Positions 8,420-16,157 of a stretch of 64,000 nt of DNA are shown here, piece by piece. A program made the position numbers and the translations under genes. A model generated the notes under the pieces. The model was not told where the DNA came from and made no database searches. It saw only the letters and a list, made by a program, of their open reading frames with translations. Each line of letters starts with the position of its first letter. The stretch's first letter is position 1. Source of the DNA: Deferrisomatales bacterium (GTDB lineage: Bacteria; Desulfobacterota; Deferrisomatia; Deferrisomatales; Deferrisomataceae); the NCBI GenBank assembly GCA_024277875.1, contig JAJRUI010000038.1, forward strand, positions 50,544 to 114,543, in the 5' to 3' direction.

Positions 8420-9226
8420 ATGGACTACCGTCGCGACCTGCTCCCCCCGGCGCTCTGCCTGGCCCTGAGCGTGGCCCTCCACGGAACGCTGCTGAGTTGG
8501 CACCCGCCCGAACCCGCACCGGACCGGTCGCCGCCCCAGGCGGTGGAACTGCTCTATCTGCCGCTGCCTCCGACAGCCGAGGCGACCCCGGCGCCCCGGC
8601 GCACCGAACCCGTGGCAAAACGGCCCGTACCCGAACCGAAGACGACATCCCCGCCCGCCTCGCCCGAGCCAAGGCCGGAACCGGAGGCGCAACCGGAGCC
8701 GGAACCCGGCCCGGTCGCGACCGAAGCGCCCCTTGTGGAACAGGCGGCCCCTGCCCCGGAGGTCCCGCCTCCGGCGCCGGCTCCGGAGGCCGTGCCAGCT
8801 CCGGCGCCCGAGCCCCTCACCCTGGCCCAGTTGATGCCCCGGCCCGAGGACCTGGACGCCGGACCGGCTGCAGGGGAGACCCCGGACCCGACGGCAAAGG
8901 GGGTGAAGGAGGCGAGTCTGTCCCTCACCGACACGGACGCCCGGTACCGAGGGTACCTGGACCGGGTACAGGACGCGGTGGACCTGTCGTGGCGGTGGAA
9001 AGAGGCCCTGCTGGCCGCCGGCGCGCCGGGCACCGTGGTGGTCCGGTTCACCCTGGTGCCGGCCGGCGGTGTGGACGACGTGGTGGTGGTGCAGAGTTCG
9101 GGAAACCCGTTTCTGGACCGGGAGGCCACCGACGCGGTCCGGCGCGCGCCGCTGCCCCCGTTTCCCGGACACTGGAGGATCCAGCGCCTCCACCTGGTGG
9201 CCCAGTTCGACTACCGGTTCGAGTGA
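8420..9226 (+). CDS. TonB-like energy transducer protein
   Basis: The 268-residue protein has the build of TonB: a short cytoplasmic start, one membrane segment (LCLALSVALHGTLLSW, residues about 11-27), a long Pro/Glu/Ala-rich periplasmic spacer (about 28-150) and a C-terminal globular domain (about 185-268) with the TonB-type pattern RFTLVPAGGVDDVVVVQSSGNPFLDREATDAVRRAPLPPFP. TonB couples the inner-membrane proton force to outer-membrane transporters through ExbB/ExbD, which are not in this window. It stands alone and faces the minus-strand gene at 9234 with only 7 bp between them. It could instead be a TonB-like envelope protein with another role. Confidence 0.8.
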   Translation: MDYRRDLLPPALCLALSVALHGTLLSWHPPEPAPDRSPPQAVELLYLPLPPTAEATPAPRRTEPVAKRPVPEPKTTSPPASPEPRPEPEAQPEPEPGPVATEAPLVEQAAPAPEVPPPAPAPEAVPAPAPEPLTLAQLMPRPEDLDAGPAAGETPDPTAKGVKEASLSLTDTDARYRGYLDRVQDAVDLSWRWKEALLAAGAPGTVVVRFTLVPAGGVDDVVVVQSSGNPFLDREATDAVRRAPLPPFPGHWRIQRLHLVAQFDYRFE

Positions 9227-9233
9227 CGGGAGG

Positions 9234-9992
9234 TCACGCCGGGATCTCGGGGCTCCACACCCACCGGTCCGCGCCCAGCCGGGCCACGTAGGACGGGGGA
9301 GGGTCCGCCTCCCGGCGCAGGAACAGCGCGTTTCCCCGGCTCCACAAAGGGACCGGGTCCTGGCGGGTCGCCAGCCGGGCCGGCGGGTGGCGGGTACACG
9401 GCCGGGAGCAGTCCAGGGGGTCGTCGGTCCACGGGCACGCCGGGGCAACGGTCACGGGCAGCCACGGACCGCACACGCTCAGGGCCACCCCGGGCGGCAA
9501 GGGCGGCGGCCAGGTGCCCTGGACGAGCAGGTCCAGTTCGACCCGCACCCCGCCCAGTTTCAGGAGCCGTTCCCGGGCCTCGGCGCCGTCCCACAGGCTG
9601 CCCCTCAGCGCACGCGCCTGCCCCGGCGACCCCTCGGCGAGCAGGGCCACCACCCGGGGGCCCCGGCGCTGGCGGCCCAGCAGCCGGCCGGCCACGGCCG
9701 CCACGGGCAGTCCCTGCGCCCGGGCCAGCCGCCACAGCCCCCAGTCGTTGAACACCACCTCCACCCCGGGAAGCGCCTCGACGATCCCGGCGAGCCAGCC
9801 GGCGGTCCGGCCCAGGAGCCCTTCGCGCACCACCGGGGTCACCAGACTGAACCCCACCCCGTCCAGGGCGCACCGGCGGGCGGTCCGCACCACTTCGGAC
9901 AGGGGGGGCACGCGCCACGGACAGAACTCGGCGCCCAGGGCGATCCCGTCGAACCCCGGGGGCAGGACCGCACCGGGCGGCGGGGCGGACAA
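9234..9992 (-). CDS. U32/UbiV-like barrel protein with conserved cysteines (uncertain)
   Basis: The reading frame is clearly coding but hard to name. It has a barrel-like alternation, with FDGIALGAEFCPWRVPP near the start, VVFNDWGLWRLARAQGLP in the middle and a C-terminal cysteine group (ACPW, LDCSRPC). The V.NDWG..RLA segment resembles the U32 peptidase-like proteins UbiU/UbiV, which hold a 4Fe-4S cluster. No ATG is available. The TTG at 9992 lies 2 bp after the mobB stop and is the best start for translational coupling, giving 252 residues, but the start is uncertain. Its place after moeA and mobB suggests a link with molybdenum or Fe-S enzymes. The family call is tentative. Confidence 0.5.
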   Translation of the reverse strand: MSAPPPGAVLPPGFDGIALGAEFCPWRVPPLSEVVRTARRCALDGVGFSLVTPVVREGLLGRTAGWLAGIVEALPGVEVVFNDWGLWRLARAQGLPVAAVAGRLLGRQRRGPRVVALLAEGSPGQARALRGSLWDGAEARERLLKLGGVRVELDLLVQGTWPPPLPPGVALSVCGPWLPVTVAPACPWTDDPLDCSRPCTRHPPARLATRQDPVPLWSRGNALFLRREADPPPSYVARLGADRWVWSPEIPA

Positions 9993-9994
9993 CC

Positions 9995-10504
9995 TCAGGT
10001 AGCGCCGGACCGCAGGTGCTGCACCAGGAGGCCGGCAACGGCGTCCGCGTCGTCGAGGGCCACCACCGGGCAGGTCGCCCGGTAGCCCTCGACGTCGGTG
10101 GCGACGCACAAAACCCCGTCGGTACACGGCAGTTCCCTTTCTCGCCCCTGCCGGACCACCTCGATCCGGAGCCGGCCGCGGAGTTCCTTGAACCCCTCCA
10201 CCAGGAGGACCTCGACGCCCGGAGGGCACCGGCGGGCCAGGTCTTCCGGTTGAAAAGCGGCTGGCCGGTCCTCGAACGTCACCACCGCGTCGGCCGTGAC
10301 GAAAAAGGTGGCCCGGGCACCGGCCCTGCGGTGGCGCCAGGTGTCCTTGCCCGGCGCGTCCACCTCGACCCGGTGCCGGTGGTGCTTGACCGTCGCCGCC
10401 AGGACCCGCCGCCCGGCCAGGGCCGGGATCAGCCGCTCGATCAGGGTGGTCTTGCCGCTGCCCGACGGGCCGGACACCAGGCAGACCACGGGGGGCCGGC
10501 TCAC
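9995..10504 (-). CDS. mobB: Molybdopterin-guanine dinucleotide biosynthesis protein B
   Basis: The 169-residue protein is a small P-loop GTPase with the MobB signature: Walker A GPSGSGKTT near residue 14, TVKHHRH, DTWRHRRAGA, FVTADAVVTF and VLLVEGFKE. MobB helps MobA form the guanine dinucleotide form of the molybdenum cofactor in the cytoplasm. An ATG 12 bp upstream is possible, but the GTG at 10504 overlaps the moeA stop by 4 bp (GTGA), a pattern repeated throughout the window, and gives the usual short N-terminus. It is the second gene of the moeA operon. Confidence 0.85.
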   Translation of the reverse strand: MSRPPVVCLVSGPSGSGKTTLIERLIPALAGRRVLAATVKHHRHRVEVDAPGKDTWRHRRAGARATFFVTADAVVTFEDRPAAFQPEDLARRCPPGVEVLLVEGFKELRGRLRIEVVRQGRERELPCTDGVLCVATDVEGYRATCPVVALDDADAVAGLLVQHLRSGAT

Positions 10505-11745
10505 CCCTCGTCCCACAGGCCCGCGTCCTGGCGGTCGAACAAGGCCGGGTCGTACACCTGTACGCGGACCCGGGCACCCGGCTCCACCCGGTCCTGGCCC
10601 GCGTCCACCACCAGCAGCCCGTTGGCCTCGACCAGGGTGGACAGGATCCCGGAACCCTGGCTCTTGAGGGCCACCACCCGATAGCCGTCACCCCGGCGCT
10701 CCACCCGGCATCGGACGAAGTCGGTGCGCTCCGTCCGGGTGCGCACCGTGCCGGCCTCGGCGCCCAGTTCCGCCCACACCACCGGCCGGAACAGGCTCCG
10801 AAACCCCTGGAGCTTGCGCAGGACGGGCCGCACCAACTGCTCGAATACCACCATGGCCGACACCGGGTTGCCCGGCAGGCCGAACACCGGCACCCGGCCC
10901 CGGGTGCCGAACACCACCGGTTTGCCGGGCTTGATCGCGACCTTCCAGAACCGCACGTCCACCCCGGACCGGGCGAGCACCGGCCGCACGTAGTCCCGGT
11001 CCCCCATGGACACCCCGCCGGTGGTGAGCACCACGTCGCACCCGGCGGCCCGGCCGAGCATCTCCAGGAGCCCGTCCGGGTCGTCCCGGCCGATCCCCAG
11101 AACCACGGGCACGCCGCCGGCCTCGGCCACCTGGGCCGCGACGCCGTAGGAGTTGGAGTTGATGATCTTGCCGCCCGTGGTCGGGGCGTCCAGGTCCACG
11201 ATCTCGTCGCCCGTGGCCAGCACGGCCACCCTGGGACGCTGGTGCACCAACACGAACGACCGGCCCAGGCTGGCCAACATGCCAACTTCTGCCGGCCGCA
11301 CGGGCGACCCCCGGGGGATCACCCGTTGCCCCGCCTGCACGTCCTCCCCGGCCGGGCGGATGTGGGCGCCGGCTGCCGGGGGGGCAAGCACCGTCAACCG
11401 GTCCCCCTCCACCCGGGTGTCCTCCACCGGAACGACGGTGTCGGCCCCCGGGGGGATCGGTGCGCCGGTCATGATCTTGGTCGCCTCCCCCGGCCCCACC
11501 GGGGTCGAGCCGTCGTTTCCGGCCGCCACCACGCCGGTGATGCGGAGCGGTCCGCCGCCGGCCAGGTCCGCGTGGCGCACAGCGAACCCGTCCATGGCCG
11601 AGTTGTCCCTCGGGGGCAGTGCCCTGGGCGCCACCGCGTCCTCGGCCAACACCCGGCCACGGGCGTCCAGGAGCGACACTTTCTCCGGGGGCAGGGGCTC
11701 CACCGCCCCCAGGACGACATCGAGTGCTTCCCGAACCGGGATCAT
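10501..11745 (-). CDS. moeA: Molybdopterin molybdenumtransferase MoeA
   Basis: The 414-residue protein has all MoeA landmarks: PPRDNSAMDGFAV near residue 45, IMTGAPIPPGADTVV, the MoCF domain with ATGDEIV, NSN, TTGGVSMGD.D and FGLPGNPVSA, and a C-terminal beta domain. MoeA inserts molybdate into adenylylated molybdopterin. The ATG at 11745 follows a GGAGG site. A good promoter (11783-11811) precedes it, and mobB and a U32-like gene follow in the same transcript. The molybdenum enzymes that would use the cofactor are not in the window. Confidence 0.94.
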   Translation of the reverse strand: MIPVREALDVVLGAVEPLPPEKVSLLDARGRVLAEDAVAPRALPPRDNSAMDGFAVRHADLAGGGPLRITGVVAAGNDGSTPVGPGEATKIMTGAPIPPGADTVVPVEDTRVEGDRLTVLAPPAAGAHIRPAGEDVQAGQRVIPRGSPVRPAEVGMLASLGRSFVLVHQRPRVAVLATGDEIVDLDAPTTGGKIINSNSYGVAAQVAEAGGVPVVLGIGRDDPDGLLEMLGRAAGCDVVLTTGGVSMGDRDYVRPVLARSGVDVRFWKVAIKPGKPVVFGTRGRVPVFGLPGNPVSAMVVFEQLVRPVLRKLQGFRSLFRPVVWAELGAEAGTVRTRTERTDFVRCRVERRGDGYRVVALKSQGSGILSTLVEANGLLVVDAGQDRVEPGARVRVQVYDPALFDRQDAGLWDEG

Positions 11746-11782
11746 GAACGCCTCCGCGTTGAGACCGAACCACAGGGGCCGG

Positions 11783-11811
11783 ATCGTACCAACCGAGCCC
11801 GGGGTCGGCAA
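11783..11811 (-). promoter_or_regulatory. Sigma-70-like promoter of the moeA operon
   Basis: On the minus strand TTGCCG (11806-11811) is 17 bp from TACGAT (11783-11788). It lies about 40 bp before the moeA start codon. Confidence 0.55.
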
Positions 11812-11869
11812 GCCGGTCCGGCGGACCGGCCCTTCCCCCCCGCACCGGGTTCGGGCACAATCCGCCCCC

Positions 11870-13042
11870 ATGCCCCGATCCTCTCCCTCCCTGGGCGCCC
11901 AGCTGGCGGTCGCCACCGTGGGCCGCGTGTTCCTGAACACGGCCCGGCGGTTTCCGTACCCGTTCGCCGCCGACCTGGCCCGGGGTTCGGGTTTCCCCCT
12001 GGTCTGGATCACCGCGGCGATCGCGGCCAGCCAGGCCACGGCCCTGCTGGGACCCGTGTTCGGTCCCCTGGGCGACCGGTGGGGGTACCGCCGCCTGATG
12101 CTCCTGGGCCTGGCGCTCCTGGCGGTCGGGTTCCTGGCTGCGGGCGCCCTGCCCGGGTACCCGAGCCTCCTCATCGGCATCCTGCTGGCGGCCCTGGGCA
12201 AGACCGTGTTCGACCCGGCCGTACAGGCGTACGTGGGCAGCCGGGTTCCCCTCGAACGGCGGGGGTTCGCGATCGGGTGGATCGAGACCGCGTGGTCCGG
12301 GAGCACCCTGGTGGGCATCCCGGTGGTGGGCCTGGTGATCGGCGCGCTCGGGTGGCGGGCGCCGTTCTGGGCCCTGGCCGCCCTGGCCGGGCTCTGGCTG
12401 TGGGCCCTGGCCCGCGTCCTGCCCCGGGACGACGCGCCCCGCCACGCTTCCCGCCGGACCCTCCCGTCCTGGCGAGCGCTGTGGCACCAACCGGGAGCCC
12501 GGGCAGCCCTGGGGTTCGGCCTGCTCATGAGCGCGGCCAACGACAGCGTGTTCGTGGCCTACGGCGCGTGGCTCGAGGCCAGCTTCGGCTTCGGTGTCGC
12601 GGCCGTGGGTGCGGCCACCATCGCCATCGGCGCTGCAGAACTCTCCGGAGAGTCCCTGACCGCCCTGCTGTCGGACCGGCTGGGACTGGCCCGGGCAACA
12701 GCCGTCGGCCTCGGCCTGTCCACCCTGGGCTACGCGGTCCTGCCGCTGGCCGGCGGGTCGATCCCGGCCGCCCTGGGCAGCCTGTTCGCGGCGTTCGTGG
12801 CGTACGAGTTCACGATCGTCACCTCGTTTTCCCTGTGCACGGAGATCGCGCCGGAAGCCCGGGCCAGCCTCCTTTCAGGGTACATGGCCGTGCTCGGCCT
12901 GGGCCGGATGATCGGTGCCCTGGCCGGGGGGGTCCTGTGGCAGTGGGGCGGCATGCCCGCGGTCGCGCTGTCCGCCGCCGCGGTCAACGCGGCGGCGCTG
13001 GCAGCGATTCTCCGGGGGTTCCCGGCGGCCCGGCGCCTGTAG
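11870..13042 (+). CDS. Major facilitator superfamily transporter
   Basis: The 390-residue protein is a typical 12-segment MFS permease. The signature loop between helices 2 and 3 is visible as GPLGDRWGYRRLMLLG, and the second half repeats the pattern with SDRLGLARATAVG. Hydrophobic segments such as SLLIGILLAALGKTVF and LGSLFAAFVAYEFTIV follow at regular intervals. The substrate cannot be told from the sequence; this type is often annotated as a sugar or drug efflux protein. There is no clear ribosome-binding site and a -10-like CACAAT lies only about 10 bp before the ATG, so the mRNA may have almost no leader. It is divergent from moeA. Confidence 0.85.
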   Translation: MPRSSPSLGAQLAVATVGRVFLNTARRFPYPFAADLARGSGFPLVWITAAIAASQATALLGPVFGPLGDRWGYRRLMLLGLALLAVGFLAAGALPGYPSLLIGILLAALGKTVFDPAVQAYVGSRVPLERRGFAIGWIETAWSGSTLVGIPVVGLVIGALGWRAPFWALAALAGLWLWALARVLPRDDAPRHASRRTLPSWRALWHQPGARAALGFGLLMSAANDSVFVAYGAWLEASFGFGVAAVGAATIAIGAAELSGESLTALLSDRLGLARATAVGLGLSTLGYAVLPLAGGSIPAALGSLFAAFVAYEFTIVTSFSLCTEIAPEARASLLSGYMAVLGLGRMIGALAGGVLWQWGGMPAVALSAAAVNAAALAAILRGFPAARRL

Positions 13043-13045
13043 GAA

Positions 13046-13063
13046 GGCTTGCCACGGCAAGCC
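13046..13063. repeat. Short hairpin after the MFS gene
   Basis: GGCTTGCC (13046-13053) and GGCAAGCC (13056-13063) form an 8-bp perfect stem just after the MFS stop. It overlaps the -35 of the next gene's promoter, so it could act as a weak terminator or an operator. Confidence 0.4.
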
Positions 13064-13078
13064 CTCCCCCCGTATCGT
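13049..13078 (+). promoter_or_regulatory. Possible sigma-70-like promoter of the NRDE gene
   Basis: TTGCCA (13049-13054) and TATCGT (13073-13078) are 18 bp apart, about 35 bp before the ATG at 13112. The -35 lies within the short hairpin that follows the MFS gene. Confidence 0.45.
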
Positions 13079-13111
13079 TGGACCGCTCCCCACCCGTTCC
13101 GGACGGACGCG

Positions 13112-13843
13112 ATGTGCACCCTCCACCTGTGGTTCCAGGTCTTTGCGGAAGCGCCCGTGGTGTTCGCCGCCAACCGCGACGAAAACCTGGGCCGGCCGTG
13201 GCAGCCCCCGGCGCTCCTGCTGGCCCGTCCCCGGGTGTACGGCCCCCGGGACGGCGCAGCCGGCGGCACCTGGCTCGGGGTGAACGAGGGAGGGGTGCTG
13301 GTGAGCCTGGCCAACCACCATGGCACCCTGGCCACCGGCGCCAGCCTGTGCAGCCGTGGCGCGTACGTGCTGGACGCCCTGCGCCGGACCGATGCCGGGG
13401 AGGCGCTTCGATTCGCCCGGGACGGAGCCCCCGCGTGCAAGGCGTTCACCTTGCTCGTGGCCGGCCCGGACGACGCGTACGTGGTGGACCACGACCCCGC
13501 CGACACCCGGGTGTACCGGCTGGAGCCCGGCTGCCACGTGATCACCAACGACCGGTTCCGGGAACCCGGGGACGCCAAGGCCCGGCGGAGCCTGGACCGG
13601 ATGGCCGATCTGGCCCGGCCGGAGAGCCCCCCCGACCCCGGCGCCCTGTTCCGGTTCCTGGCGGACCACGAACGGCCGGACGGCGCCGAGACCCCCCTGT
13701 GCGTCCACCCCCCCGCGGGGGACGCGTTCGGCACCTCGTCCGCGTCCGCGATCCGGATCGGCCCGGACCGGACCGTGGGCGGGTTCTGGTTCGCGCCGGG
13801 CCCACCGTGCACCGCCCGCTGGGCCCCGGCCCCCCTGGCCTGA
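13112..13843 (+). CDS. NRDE (TANGO2-like) family protein
   Basis: The 243-residue protein begins with MCTL and carries the name-giving motif as ANRDE near residue 20, followed by GGTWLGVNEGG and VSLANHHG; these are the marks of the NRDE/TANGO2 family. The Cys at position 2 suggests an Ntn-hydrolase-like fold in which the initiator Met is removed. The molecular function of the family is not settled. The C-terminal part has VITNDRF and the end pattern FGTSSASAIRI, also typical. It is preceded by its own possible promoter and followed by a repeat-rich spacer. The start is fixed by the conserved MC. Confidence 0.85.
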   Translation: MCTLHLWFQVFAEAPVVFAANRDENLGRPWQPPALLLARPRVYGPRDGAAGGTWLGVNEGGVLVSLANHHGTLATGASLCSRGAYVLDALRRTDAGEALRFARDGAPACKAFTLLVAGPDDAYVVDHDPADTRVYRLEPGCHVITNDRFREPGDAKARRSLDRMADLARPESPPDPGALFRFLADHERPDGAETPLCVHPPAGDAFGTSSASAIRIGPDRTVGGFWFAPGPPCTARWAPAPLA

Positions 13844-13874
13844 CCCCTCGGCCCGGCCCCCGCGGGCGGGCGTC

Positions 13875-13966
13875 CGGGACGGACGTCGATCCCGATCTGC
13901 CACCACACCCGGCCGGCCGGGGCCGTCTTTCCCTGCCGCCCGCGGCGCACTCGGCCGGGGAGTTGC
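13875..13966. repeat. Repeat A, copy 1
   Basis: About 92 bp with clear similarity, in the same orientation, to 16018-16110. The best-kept blocks are CGGGACGGAC at the left and CTGCCGCCCGCGGCGCACTC on the right, with small indels between. It forms the left edge of the repeat-bounded region that holds two lipoprotein genes. Confidence 0.7.
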
Positions 13967-14110
13967 CGAAAGAGGCGGGCCATTGCGCCTGTCCCCATTT
14001 CCCCATTCGCAACTCCGCTGCTACGCCCCGCCCCCCTTTGTAGACGCCGAAGCACCCTGCGACCTGTCCGCTCGAGGGCCCTGCCGAATTCAGCGGCGAA
14101 AACCGGCCTA

Positions 14111-14140
14111 TGGAAAACAAGCAGCCAACCGCGCTAAACT
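14111..14140 (+). promoter_or_regulatory. Weak promoter candidate for the lipoprotein gene
   Basis: TGGAAA (14111-14116) and TAAACT (14135-14140) are 18 bp apart, about 90 bp before the start codon. Both hexamers match only four of six positions. The interval lies in a locally AT-richer stretch. Confidence 0.3.
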
Positions 14141-14232
14141 CCGTCGCGGATGAGGTCCCCGGCCGTTTGGCCGTCGTTTCGGGCGCGGCGCGCTCTGTGG
14201 GCGCGCAGCCTGTCGGACACAGGAGGTGTGCG

Positions 14233-15870
14233 ATGACTGACCGGGTTCGGATGAAAGGCGTTTGGGCGGTTGCGACCACCGCTTTGTTGATCGTGTCGGC
14301 TTGCGGCGGCGGGTCGTCGTCCTCGGGAGGCGGCAGCGGGGTGGATCCCGTATCGGCAGGAATCGTCGGGGACCTGGCAAGCAGCGACCCGGCGCGAGTG
14401 GAGGATGGGGTGAACGCGCTCCTCCAACTCCTGGGCGTGGGCGTGTACACCCCGGACGGCCAACAGGTACTCGCCGGCTCGGAGCGGGTCGAGGACGACT
14501 TCTGGCTGTACGACTTCGAGATCCCGATCCTGGTAGAGATGGCCAGCGGCGCAGCCACGCCGTTCGACGCCTTCGCCGAGGTGGTTCGCGCCCAGGGATA
14601 CACGGGTTCGGCCGACGACCTTCGGGAGGCGTACCGGCAGGTCTACGCCGATCACCCGGACCACCCGATCCCGCAGTTCCTCACCGCTGCAGGGGTGGAC
14701 TTCGAAGACGCGGATCTCAGGATCACCCCGCTGGTCCAGTGGGTGCTCTTGCTCGATACGTTCGTGCCCCCGAACGGACTGCAGGCGGATCGCAGGTCTG
14801 CCCGGTCGGCCCCCGCCGGGACCTGCGGGGGCACGATCAGCGGCGGCAATCTGGCCTCGTTCTGGGGGCTGGCCGGCACCGAGACGGGCATGGTCCTGGC
14901 CGGGTACCAGGCCTACCTCGCCATTCACGGCAACCTCCTCTCCCAGGCGGCCACGGCCGGCATGGAAGCGTCCGCCGACGAGATCCACGAGGGGCACGGC
15001 GGCCCCGGGGGTGCGGTGGACGTCACCGTGACGGTCCAGGCGGACTATACCCCCCAACAGGTGGTGAACGTGGGATGCGGCGTGCTGGTCGACACCAACT
15101 GGCAACCCCTGTCCGGCCCGCTGGCAGGCGCGCAGGTTTCGTGGGAACTTCCCTGGTTCCTCGAAGACCACGCCACCGTGGTGTCGCAAGACCCCTTGAC
15201 CGACGCAGACGGCGAGGCCGCGCTCCGCATCCAGGCCGTCCAAGAAGAGGCGAACGGCCAGGGCACGTTGCAGCAGGAGAGCGGAACGGTCCAGGCGTAC
15301 GTGGACCTGAAGGCCGCCTACCAGGCGGCGGGCATCACCTCCCCGCAGCTCCTGGCGCTGGTGCCGCCCCGCTTTTTCGCCGGCGCGGCACCCCTCACCG
15401 TGTCGTGGCACGAGGCGCCCGAAGCGTGCGACGGGTTCGTCCTGCGCTATGAGTGGACGCTGGACCAGAGCGCGCCCGGGTATTCCAGCCGGGTCCAGGT
15501 CGCGGGCGCGGTGGATGTGACGATCGACCTCGGCAACCCCGCCCTTCCGGTGAGCGGCCAGGCCGAGCTGCCCCTGACCGGGCAGGGCCAGATCGATGGA
15601 GCGTGCTCGTGGACCCTTGAGGGCTCCGACCGGGTCACGGTGACCGGCAACGTGGCGGCCGGGGAGGGCGGCGACCCGCCCCAAGCGGTGCTCACCGTGC
15701 ATCACGAGCAGACCGGCCAGATGTCCCCGGCAGATTGCGGTTTCTGGATCCCCCTCGTGTTCGACGAGGAGATCACCCTTCCCCTGGAAAACGGCGCGGG
15801 GGGCGAGGCGTCGTCGTCTGGTGTGACCGCCAGCTACACCGTCGAGCTTTCGTGCCAGCCCGACCTCTGA
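14233..15870 (+). CDS. Predicted secreted lipoprotein, unknown function
   Basis: The 545-residue product begins with a basic start and a hydrophobic segment ending in a lipobox (LLIVSAC, Cys24), followed by a GGGSSSSGGGSG linker, so it should be lipid-anchored in the envelope. The rest has no motif I recognise. Its second half is beta-rich and Asp/Val/Thr-rich with immunoglobulin-like spacing (VDVTVTVQADYTP, AQVSWELPWF, LTVSWHEAPEACDG), which fits repeated Ig-like or polysaccharide-binding domains. Two cysteines (TCGG and VGCG) may form a disulfide. The ATG at 14233 is chosen because of an AGGAGG site and because it places the signal peptide at the N-terminus. It lies between repeats A1 and B1 and was probably gained as a unit. 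Confidence 0.75.
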   Translation: MTDRVRMKGVWAVATTALLIVSACGGGSSSSGGGSGVDPVSAGIVGDLASSDPARVEDGVNALLQLLGVGVYTPDGQQVLAGSERVEDDFWLYDFEIPILVEMASGAATPFDAFAEVVRAQGYTGSADDLREAYRQVYADHPDHPIPQFLTAAGVDFEDADLRITPLVQWVLLLDTFVPPNGLQADRRSARSAPAGTCGGTISGGNLASFWGLAGTETGMVLAGYQAYLAIHGNLLSQAATAGMEASADEIHEGHGGPGGAVDVTVTVQADYTPQQVVNVGCGVLVDTNWQPLSGPLAGAQVSWELPWFLEDHATVVSQDPLTDADGEAALRIQAVQEEANGQGTLQQESGTVQAYVDLKAAYQAAGITSPQLLALVPPRFFAGAAPLTVSWHEAPEACDGFVLRYEWTLDQSAPGYSSRVQVAGAVDVTIDLGNPALPVSGQAELPLTGQGQIDGACSWTLEGSDRVTVTGNVAAGEGGDPPQAVLTVHHEQTGQMSPADCGFWIPLVFDEEITLPLENGAGGEASSSGVTASYTVELSCQPDL

Positions 15871-15935
15871 GGGGACCGCTCGAGCCCGCGTGATCAGCAC
15901 GGCATCCCGACCCCTTTGGCCCGGGCCGGCCACAG

Positions 15936-16010
15936 CAGGAGCCAGTGGAGCACCCGGCCCGGGCCGTGGACGCCGGCGGTCAGGGTGCCCTCGATGCCGC
16001 CGGCGCGGCC
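15936..16010 (-). pseudogene. Repeat B copy 1: fragment of the lutC 3' end
   Basis: These 75 bp match 18053-18127, the last codons of the intact lutBC fusion gene, at about 70 of 75 positions by eye. Read on the minus strand it still encodes GTLTAGVHGPGR and HWLL, but the stop codon is lost and the upstream part of the gene is missing. It is a relic that marks the edge of a duplication. Confidence 0.8.
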
Positions 16011-16017
16011 AGGAGCC

Positions 16018-16110
16018 CGGGACGGACATCGACCCCGGCCCACCGCCGCACCCCCCCAACCGGGGCCGTCCTTTCTGCCGCCCGCGGCGCACTCGGATGG
16101 GGAACCGCCG
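16018..16110. repeat. Repeat A, copy 2
   Basis: Direct, imperfect copy of 13875-13966, starting only a few bases after repeat B1. Together the two copies frame the first lipoprotein gene, and this copy with B2 frames the second. Confidence 0.7.
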
Positions 16111-16157
16111 GGAAATTACGTGCGCCGGTGGGCCAGCAGCTCTAGGCGCGACCGGGA

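Larger units (their letters stand above)
13844..14232. other. Intergenic region holding repeat A1 and a possible promoter
   Basis: This 389-bp gap contains no convincing gene. It carries repeat A copy 1 (13875-13966), a TGTCCCC/TTCCCC-rich stretch at about 13990-14010, and a possible promoter for the lipoprotein gene. An in-frame upstream ATG at 14110 exists, but it would put about 40 unlikely residues before the signal peptide, so I treat it as untranslated. Confidence 0.6.
15871..16157. other. Intergenic junction of repeat B1 and repeat A2
   Basis: This 287-bp gap between two convergent lipoprotein genes contains a truncated copy of the 3' end of the lutBC gene (repeat B1) joined directly to repeat A2. 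I see no gene, promoter or strong terminator in it. Confidence 0.7.

Noticed and set aside
12730..14055. Minus-strand open frame across the MFS and NRDE genes
   Set aside because: It is antisense to two genes with clear family motifs and shows no motif of its own.
14110..14232. Longer N-terminus of the first lipoprotein from ATG 14110
   Set aside because: It would place about 40 residues before the signal peptide, while ATG 14233 has an AGGAGG site and gives a normal lipoprotein start.
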